The position numbers were made by a program, and so were the translations under genes. A stretch of 64,000 nucleotides of DNA from Herbaspirillum sp. ST 5-3 (GTDB lineage: Bacteria; Pseudomonadota; Gammaproteobacteria; Burkholderiales; Burkholderiaceae_D). How positions within the stretch are numbered: the first letter of the stretch is position 1; each line of letters opens with the position of its first letter. The notes under the pieces are model-generated. The model saw only the letters and a program-made list of their open reading frames with translations. It searched no databases and was not told the origin of the DNA. Location of the stretch: the NCBI RefSeq assembly GCF_004804275.1, contig NZ_STGI01000006.1, positions 248,001 through 312,000 of the forward strand, in the 5' to 3' direction. Shown piece by piece: positions 58,682 through 64,000 of this stretch.

Positions 58682-59503
58682 ATGAAAAAAATCGACTGGC
58701 GAGAAATCGCCGCGGGACTGATCGTGCCGATCGCCCTGATCGCACTCTGGCAAGCCGCCGCCGTGTCGGGCCTGGCCAACGAGCAGGTGCTGCCCTCGCC
58801 GCTGGCGGTGGTGAGCAAGTGGATCCAGTATCTGCTGCCGATGGAGCCGTATTCGCCGTCTTCCGAGTCCTGGCTGGCGTGGGCCGTCTCGGGTGAACTG
58901 ATCCGCGACACCATCGGCAGCATGTATCGCGTGGTGGCGGGATTTCTGCTCGGCGCGGTGCTGGCCTTGCCGCTCGGACTGGCGATGGGCGCGAGCAAGC
59001 GCGTCTATGCATGGCTGAATCCGCTGGTGCAGGTGATCCGGCCGATTCCGCCGATCGCCTACATCCCGCTGGCGATCCTGTGGTTCGGACTGGGCGATCC
59101 GCCAGCGGTATTCCTGATCGCGCTCGGCGCCTTCTTTCCGGTACTGATGAACACCATCGCCGGCGTGCGCCACGTGGACGGCATCTACCTGCGCGCTGCG
59201 CGCAATCTCGGCGCCAATCAGCGCACCATGTTCCTGCGCGTGATGCTGCCGGCAGCGGTGCCCTACATCCTGTCCGGCGTGCGCATCGGCATCGGCACCG
59301 CCTTCATCGTGGTCATCGTGTCGGAGATGATCGCAGTGAACAACGGCCTCGGATTCCGCATTCTCGAAGCGCGCGAATACTTCTGGTCCGACAAGATCAT
59401 CGCCGGCATGATCAGCATCGGCCTGCTCGGTCTGGCGATCGACATCGGCATGAACAAACTGAACAATCATTTGCTGCGGTGGCACCGCGGACTGGAGAAC
59501 TGA
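58682..59503 (+). CDS. ABC transporter permease (SsuC/TauC type)
   Basis: A 273-residue inner-membrane permease with six helices. The cytoplasmic EAA loop region appears as RAARNLGANQRTMFLRVMLP (near residue 178), where the ATPase docks. The first helix is IAAGLIVPIALIALWQAAAV. Spacing to the upstream binding-protein gene is 10 bases and to the downstream ATPase 1 base, so one transcript. Substrate is set by the binding protein and unknown. Confidence 0.93.
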   Translation: MKKIDWREIAAGLIVPIALIALWQAAAVSGLANEQVLPSPLAVVSKWIQYLLPMEPYSPSSESWLAWAVSGELIRDTIGSMYRVVAGFLLGAVLALPLGLAMGASKRVYAWLNPLVQVIRPIPPIAYIPLAILWFGLGDPPAVFLIALGAFFPVLMNTIAGVRHVDGIYLRAARNLGANQRTMFLRVMLPAAVPYILSGVRIGIGTAFIVVIVSEMIAVNNGLGFRILEAREYFWSDKIIAGMISIGLLGLAIDIGMNKLNNHLLRWHRGLEN

Positions 59504-59504
59504 T

Positions 59505-60302
59505 ATGAGCCCAGCACAGATCAAGGTGGAAGGCGTCAACAAGGTATTCAAGACCGGCGAGCGCGAAGTCGTCGCACTCAAGGACATCCAGCTCGAGGTT
59601 CCGAGCGGCGAGTTCGTCTGCCTGCTCGGACCTTCCGGCTGCGGCAAGTCGACCCTGCTCAATGCCATTGCCGGTTTTTCTCCGCCCTCCTCCGGCCTCA
59701 TCAGCGTCGACGGCAAGCCGGTCACGGGACCAGGGCCGGAGCGCGGCATGGTGTTCCAGGAATACGCGCTGTTCCCCTGGATGACGGTCGAGCAGAACGT
59801 CGGCTTCGGCCTCGAGATCAAGGGCATGCGCCAGGGCGAGATCCGGGCGCGCGTGCTGCAGCTGCTCGAGAAGCTGGGTCTGAGCGATTTCCGCAACCGT
59901 TTTCCGAAAGACCTGTCGGGCGGCATGCGTCAGCGCGTGGCGATTGCGCGCGTGCTGGCGCTCGACTCGCCCATCATGCTGATGGACGAACCCTTCGGCG
60001 CGCTCGACGCATTGACGCGCCGCAACCTGCAGGACGAACTGCTGCGCATCTGGGCGGAACTGAAGAAGACCATCATCTTCGTCACGCACAGCATCGAGGA
60101 AGCGATATACCTCGCCGACCGCATCGTCGTGATGACGTATCGCCCCGGCACGGTCAAGCGAGACATGCAGGTGAAGCTGCCGCGCCTGCGCGATCCGGCC
60201 TCGCCGGAGTTCAATGCGCTGAAATACCTGCTCGGCCAATTGGTGATGGAAGAGCAGCAGCGGCATCATGATGACGAATTGCGCATGGCTGCAGTAGACT
60301 GA
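59505..60302 (+). CDS. ABC transporter ATPase (SsuB/TauB type)
   Basis: A 265-residue ATPase with all motifs: Walker A GPSGCGKST near residue 46, Q-loop VFQEYALFPWM, signature LSGGMRQR near residue 143, Walker B IMLMDEPFGALDA, and the switch His in FVTHSIEEA. It closely matches the nitrate/sulfonate/taurine subgroup. It begins one base after the permease stop and ends 115 bases before the Cache protein gene. Energises uptake of the substrate bound by the protein encoded at 57700. Confidence 0.95.
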   Translation: MSPAQIKVEGVNKVFKTGEREVVALKDIQLEVPSGEFVCLLGPSGCGKSTLLNAIAGFSPPSSGLISVDGKPVTGPGPERGMVFQEYALFPWMTVEQNVGFGLEIKGMRQGEIRARVLQLLEKLGLSDFRNRFPKDLSGGMRQRVAIARVLALDSPIMLMDEPFGALDALTRRNLQDELLRIWAELKKTIIFVTHSIEEAIYLADRIVVMTYRPGTVKRDMQVKLPRLRDPASPEFNALKYLLGQLVMEEQQRHHDDELRMAAVD

Positions 60303-60417
60303 AGTTCAAGTATCACGGCAATCCCGCCGATAACCGATAAAGGGGACTGGCACGCAAGCGATCGCAAACGATCACACCGTGCGTACGGCCACCCGAATGA
60401 ACAACCAAGGAGACAAC

Positions 60418-60876
60418 ATGAAAGCATTGATCAAGTTACTGTTTGTATTCGCAGCCGCGACATTCGGTATCAACGCATCCGCTGCGGACCGCGGCACGCC
60501 CGAGGAAGCAGTTGCGATGGTCAAGAAGGTCATTGAATACATGAAGGCCAATGGCACCGAGAAAGCCATTGCGGAAGTCAACAACGTGCAGGGCCAGTTC
60601 CGCGACCGCGACCTGTATGTGACCATCAACGACCTGAACGCCAAGACGCTGGCGCACGGCGCCAATGTGCGCATGCAAGGCCGTAATCTGATCGACCTGA
60701 AGGACGCCGACGGAAAATTCTTCATGCGCGAACGCATGGAGCTGGCCAGGACCAAGGGCAAGGGCTGGCAGGACTACAAGTTCGTCAATCCCGAGACCAA
60801 GCAGATCGAATCGAAATCCATGTATTTCGAGCGTGTCGGCGACCTGATCGTCAACTGCGGCGTCTACAAGCAATAG
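60418..60876 (+). CDS. periplasmic single-Cache domain protein
   Basis: A 152-residue secreted protein. ATG 60418 has AAGGAG nearby and gives a signal peptide (ALIKLLFVFAAATFGINASA). The mature part is one Cache-type sensor domain (sCache-like): TPEEAVAMVKKVIEYMKANG, RDRDLYVTINDLNAKTLAHG, DGKFFMRERMELARTKGKGW and a closing Cys. Free Cache proteins are usually ligand-binding partners of sensors or transporters. It lies between the ABC transporter and the kinase, 25 bases before the latter, so it likely presents the ligand to the kinase. Confidence 0.85.
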   Translation: MKALIKLLFVFAAATFGINASAADRGTPEEAVAMVKKVIEYMKANGTEKAIAEVNNVQGQFRDRDLYVTINDLNAKTLAHGANVRMQGRNLIDLKDADGKFFMRERMELARTKGKGWQDYKFVNPETKQIESKSMYFERVGDLIVNCGVYKQ

Positions 60877-60901
60877 CGATGGCATCGGCCTCGCACCCCG
60901 C

Positions 60902-62728
60902 ATGAGCGCAAGAAAAAATGTCGGCCTGATCGGCGCGGGCGTCCTATGCGCCGCGCTCGTCGTGTTCGCGACCTACCTCACCGGTGCGCACAAGGCCGCT
61001 GCCGACATCAACGCCGCCGGCGAGCGGCAGTTGCAGATCATCGCGCTCGACCTCGAATCGGTGCTGGAGAAATTCGAAACCTTGCCGTTCGCGCTGGCTT
61101 ATCAACCCGACGTCGCCGAAGCGCTGACGCATCCCGGCGACGAAGCGGTCATCCAGCGCCTCAACCTGACGCTGCAATCGATCCAGACCCAGGCCAAGGT
61201 CGGCGCACTCTATCTGATGGATCGCGATGGCAACACGCTGGCCGCGAGCAACTGGGACCAGCGGCTCAGTTTCGTCGGCAAGAACTTCGGCTACCGGCCC
61301 TACTTCCGCGAAGCCTTGCGCGGCAACGCCGGCCGCTTCTATGGCATCGGCAGCACCACCAGCGAGCCCGGCTACTTCATCGCGCAGCCTGTGTATGCGC
61401 ACAACGCGCCGCGCGGCTCGGCTGCGCCGATCGGCGTGATGGCGGTCAAGATCAGCCTGGCGGAATTCGAGCAGACCTGGCAGAAGAGCGAAGAGCCGAT
61501 CGCGCTGGCCGACCGCAGCGGCGTGGTCTTCCTGAGCAACCGCGCCGGCTGGCACTATCACAGCCTGACGCCGCTCGACGCCGAGGCGCAACGCATCCTC
61601 GCCGGCACGCTGCAATACGCCGGCCAGTCGGTAAAGCCGATCGCGTCGCTGCCGAAGGCGGAGCGCGCCGGTTTCGGCGCCTACATCAGCCAGCCGGTGG
61701 GCCGCCTCGGCTGGCACCTGATGCTGTTTCCGTCGCAGGCGCGCATCACGCGCACCGCTGCCTACTGGGCGGGTGCGGCGGCCTTGCTGCTGGCGATCGG
61801 CGCGATCTCGCTGTGGGCGATGCATCAGCGCAAACGCCGCCTGGAAGAAAGCATGGCATCGCGCAAGGCGCTGCAGAAAGCGGCGGAGGAACTCGACCGC
61901 AAGATCGCGCAGCGCACCAAGGAGCTGCTGCAAGCCAACCAGGATCTGGAAACCAAATACGGCAAGCTGAAGGAAACCGAACAGCTGCTGCGCACGACGC
62001 AGAACGAACTGGTGCAGGCGGGCAAGCTGGCGATGCTGGGCCAGATGGCGGCCGGCGTTGCGCATGAGCTGAACCAGCCGCTGGCCGCGATCCGCACTTT
62101 CGCAGACAACGCGGTTACCTTCCTGACGCGCGAACAGCCGGAACAGGCGAAACAGAACATGACGCACATCAGCGATGCCAGTGCGCGCATGGGCTCCATC
62201 ATCGGCCAGCTCAAGGGTTTCGTGCGCAAGAGCCACGACACGATTTCCACCGTGGACCTGGCGCAGTCGATCCAAGCGTCGGCGCTGCTGCTCGAAAGCG
62301 ATTTCCGCCGGCGCGGCATCAGCTTCACGGTCGACATCCGCGAGCCGGTGCGGGTGCTGGGCGACGCGGTGCGCATCGAGCAGGTGCTGATCAACCTGAT
62401 GCGCAACGCCTGCGATGCGGTGGAACAGGCACCGGTCAAGACCGTGACGGCCGTGCTGGAGCGCGAAGGCACGGACGCCGTGCTGCGCATTCGCGACTCG
62501 GGCACGGGCATTCCGCAACAGGTGGTGCAGCATTTGTTCGAACCGTTCTTCACCACCAAGCCGTCCGGCCAGGGACTCGGCCTCGGACTGGCGATTTCAT
62601 CATCCATCGTGCAGGCGATGAACGGCAAGCTGGAGGCGCACAACCATGCGGACGGCGGCGCGGAATTCGTGGTGCGTCTGCCGTCAGAACAGGAAGAAGA
62701 GGAAGGAGAGCAAGGTGACGACGCTTGA
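60902..62728 (+). CDS. DctB-like membrane sensor histidine kinase
   Basis: A 608-residue kinase. Transmembrane helix 1 (about 8-28), a periplasmic double Cache (dCache) sensor (about 35-280) with FGYRPYFREALRGNAG, transmembrane helix 2 (about 283-303), a coiled coil (about 308-380), then HisKA with phospho-acceptor His388 in GVAHELNQPLAAIRTF and an HATPase with NLMRNACDAVEQAP and DSGTGIPQQ, and LGLAISSSIV. This layout is that of DctB and relatives, which sense dicarboxylates or similar. It is co-transcribed with the ABC transporter, Cache protein and a sigma-54 activator. Confidence 0.94.
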   Translation: MSARKNVGLIGAGVLCAALVVFATYLTGAHKAAADINAAGERQLQIIALDLESVLEKFETLPFALAYQPDVAEALTHPGDEAVIQRLNLTLQSIQTQAKVGALYLMDRDGNTLAASNWDQRLSFVGKNFGYRPYFREALRGNAGRFYGIGSTTSEPGYFIAQPVYAHNAPRGSAAPIGVMAVKISLAEFEQTWQKSEEPIALADRSGVVFLSNRAGWHYHSLTPLDAEAQRILAGTLQYAGQSVKPIASLPKAERAGFGAYISQPVGRLGWHLMLFPSQARITRTAAYWAGAAALLLAIGAISLWAMHQRKRRLEESMASRKALQKAAEELDRKIAQRTKELLQANQDLETKYGKLKETEQLLRTTQNELVQAGKLAMLGQMAAGVAHELNQPLAAIRTFADNAVTFLTREQPEQAKQNMTHISDASARMGSIIGQLKGFVRKSHDTISTVDLAQSIQASALLLESDFRRRGISFTVDIREPVRVLGDAVRIEQVLINLMRNACDAVEQAPVKTVTAVLEREGTDAVLRIRDSGTGIPQQVVQHLFEPFFTTKPSGQGLGLGLAISSSIVQAMNGKLEAHNHADGGAEFVVRLPSEQEEEEGEQGDDA

Positions 62729-64000
62729 AGCGATATTGATCGAAGACGAGCAGGCGGTGCGCATTGCGACTGCGCAGACGCTCGAACTGGGCGGCTTCTC
62801 GGTGCGTGCCTGCGGCAGCGTGGAAGAAGCCTGGCCCTGGCTGCAGCCCGGCTATCCCGGCGTGGTGGTCTCCGACGTGAAGCTGCCGGGATGTTCCGGG
62901 CTGGACCTGCTGACGCGGCTGGCGACGCTGGACGACGAACTGCCGGCGATCCTGGTCACCGGCCACGGCGACATCGACATGGCGGTCGAGGCGATGCGTG
63001 CCGGCGCCTATGACTTCATCGAAAAGCCCTTCGCCGCAGACCGGCTGCTGGAAACGGTGCGGCGCGCCCAGGAAAAGCGCACGCTGACACTGGAGAACCG
63101 ACGCCTCAAGGCGGCGTGGTCCGCACATCCCGACATGCCCTCGCTGATCGGCCAGTCGGCGCCAATCGAAGCGGTGCGCACCCTGATCCGCAGTCTCGGC
63201 CCCACCGCGGCCGATATCCTGATCAACGGCCAGACCGGCACCGGCAAGGAGGTCGTCGCGCGCCAGCTGCATGTTGCCAGCAGCAGGAAAGGTCCCTTCG
63301 TCGCCATCAACTGCGGCGCGCTGCCGGAGACCGTGTTCGAAAGCGAGATTTTCGGGCACGAGGCCGGCGCATTCACGGGCGCGCAGAAGCGCCGCATCGG
63401 CAAGCTTGAATATGCGAACGGCGGCACCGTCTTCCTCGACGAAATCGAAAGCATGCCGCTGGCATTGCAGGTGAAACTGCTGCGCGTGCTGCAGGAGCGC
63501 CGCCTGGAACGCCTCGGCGGCAACGACGCGGTGGCGATCGACTGCCGCATCATCGCCGCCAGCAAGGCCGACCTGCTGAAGCTCTCGGCGCAGGGGATGT
63601 TTCGCGAAGACCTCTACTACCGCATCGGCGTGGTCAGCATCGACCTGCCGCGCCTGTGCGAGCGCCGTGAAGACATCCCCCTGCTGCTCGCGCATTTCGC
63701 GCAGGGCGCGGCAATCCGCTACCAGCGCCCGCTGCCGCAATGGACAGCGGCGCAGATGGCGCAGTGGCAGGCACGCGAATGGCCGGGCAATGTGCGCGAG
63801 CTGCGCAACTTCGCGGATCGTCTGGTGCTGGGTGTCGGCGACGGGACTGCCGCATTGCCGAAGGGCGACGCCATGACGGAGGGCAACAGCCTGCCGCAGA
63901 AAGTCGACGCCTTCGAGCGCATGCTGATCGTCGACGCGCTGGCCGGGAACGAAGGCAGCGTCGCCGCCGCGGCAGACGCACTGGGCATTCCGCGCAAGAC
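62715..64000 (+). CDS. DctD/NtrC-type sigma-54 response regulator (3' end outside window)
   Basis: A truncated regulator of 428 visible residues. The start is GTG 62715, with AAGGAG eight bases upstream, overlapping the kinase stop by 14 bases. A receiver domain (1-120) with phospho-acceptor Asp in VVVSDVKLPG is followed by the sigma-54 AAA+ domain: Walker A INGQTGTGKEVV, the sigma-54-contact loop GAFTGA, Walker B LDEIE, and an arginine region. The end of the window (VAAAADALGIPRKT) reaches the first helix of a Fis-like DNA-binding domain. Acting on the sigma-54 promoters upstream is a strong inference. Confidence 0.95.
   Translation, partial: MTTLEAILIEDEQAVRIATAQTLELGGFSVRACGSVEEAWPWLQPGYPGVVVSDVKLPGCSGLDLLTRLATLDDELPAILVTGHGDIDMAVEAMRAGAYDFIEKPFAADRLLETVRRAQEKRTLTLENRRLKAAWSAHPDMPSLIGQSAPIEAVRTLIRSLGPTAADILINGQTGTGKEVVARQLHVASSRKGPFVAINCGALPETVFESEIFGHEAGAFTGAQKRRIGKLEYANGGTVFLDEIESMPLALQVKLLRVLQERRLERLGGNDAVAIDCRIIAASKADLLKLSAQGMFREDLYYRIGVVSIDLPRLCERREDIPLLLAHFAQGAAIRYQRPLPQWTAAQMAQWQAREWPGNVRELRNFADRLVLGVGDGTAALPKGDAMTEGNSLPQKVDAFERMLIVDALAGNEGSVAAAADALGIPRK

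Noticed and set aside
60348-60363. Third sigma-54 promoter before the Cache protein gene
   Set aside because: TGGCACG is present, but the base pair at the -12 position is AT rather than GC, so the essential element is missing; the gene may be read from the operon promoter.
60944-62533. A 529-codon minus-strand frame opposite the DctB-like kinase
   Set aside because: The plus strand carries complete HisKA and HATPase motifs; the opposite frame has none.

Overview
The window is GC-rich (roughly 60% by eye) with tightly packed genes on both strands. It looks like the chromosome of a free-living or plant/soil-associated betaproteobacterium, probably Burkholderiales and possibly Oxalobacteraceae-like. 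This rests on gene content (TrpB2 beside MetY, B12-dependent NrdJ, PsiF, DUF898-M48 pair, GALA-like F-box/LRR proteins) and not on any rRNA marker; I saw no rRNA, tRNA or CRISPR array.

Layout. 1-9.4 kb: alpha/beta hydrolase, exported protein, Asp/Glu racemase-family protein, PadR regulator, six-heme cytochrome c, and a histidine kinase followed by a REC-PAS-PAS-GGDEF-EAL response regulator (a complete c-di-GMP signalling unit). 9.8-16.2 kb: enoyl-CoA hydratase, DMT exporter, a membrane protein with an L12-like tail, and two tandem F-box/leucine-rich-repeat proteins resembling type III effectors of the GALA family. 16.4-22.6 kb: PstS-like protein, a tetratricopeptide-like protein, a 262-bp MITE-like element sitting in the overlapping stop codons of two convergent genes, a YhiN-type flavoprotein, and a DUF898 + M48 peptidase pair. 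About 22.7-26.8 kb: a lower-GC accessory island with a ParB/Srx-like protein, a Dam-type DNA methyltransferase and a DUF4145 protein, possibly an undescribed modification/defence cassette.

26.8-43.9 kb: TrpB2, MetY, a two-gene operon ending in a FIST-like protein, NrdJ with an upstream FNR box, EF-hand protein, a gene-poor stretch with three tandem terminators, ChaN-like lipoprotein, DMT exporter, hydrolase, CbiM-like permease, PsiF, Crp/Fnr regulator and a second GGDEF-EAL protein.

44.2-52.9 kb is the most interesting block. It holds DsbD, then the divergent pair DUF6502-DUF5666 (minus) and tlpA-like / DUF4266 / DUF3570 / apbE / cytochrome-c lipoprotein (plus). The DUF3570 protein has a D-x-x-S-G-A-S motif like the FMN-attachment site used by ApbE. 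The same 13-bp palindrome, GGGAAATTTTCCC, lies upstream of both dsbD and the tlpA-like operon. I infer a co-regulated extracytoplasmic thiol/flavin/heme redox system.

52.9-56 kb: SET-domain protein, small membrane protein, YbjQ-family protein, SDR and a partner. 56.2-64 kb: a Leu-type substrate-binding protein and an SsuABC-type ABC transporter, each behind a clear sigma-54 promoter, followed by a periplasmic Cache protein, a DctB-like kinase and a DctD-like sigma-54 activator cut by the window end. This reads as one self-regulated uptake system.
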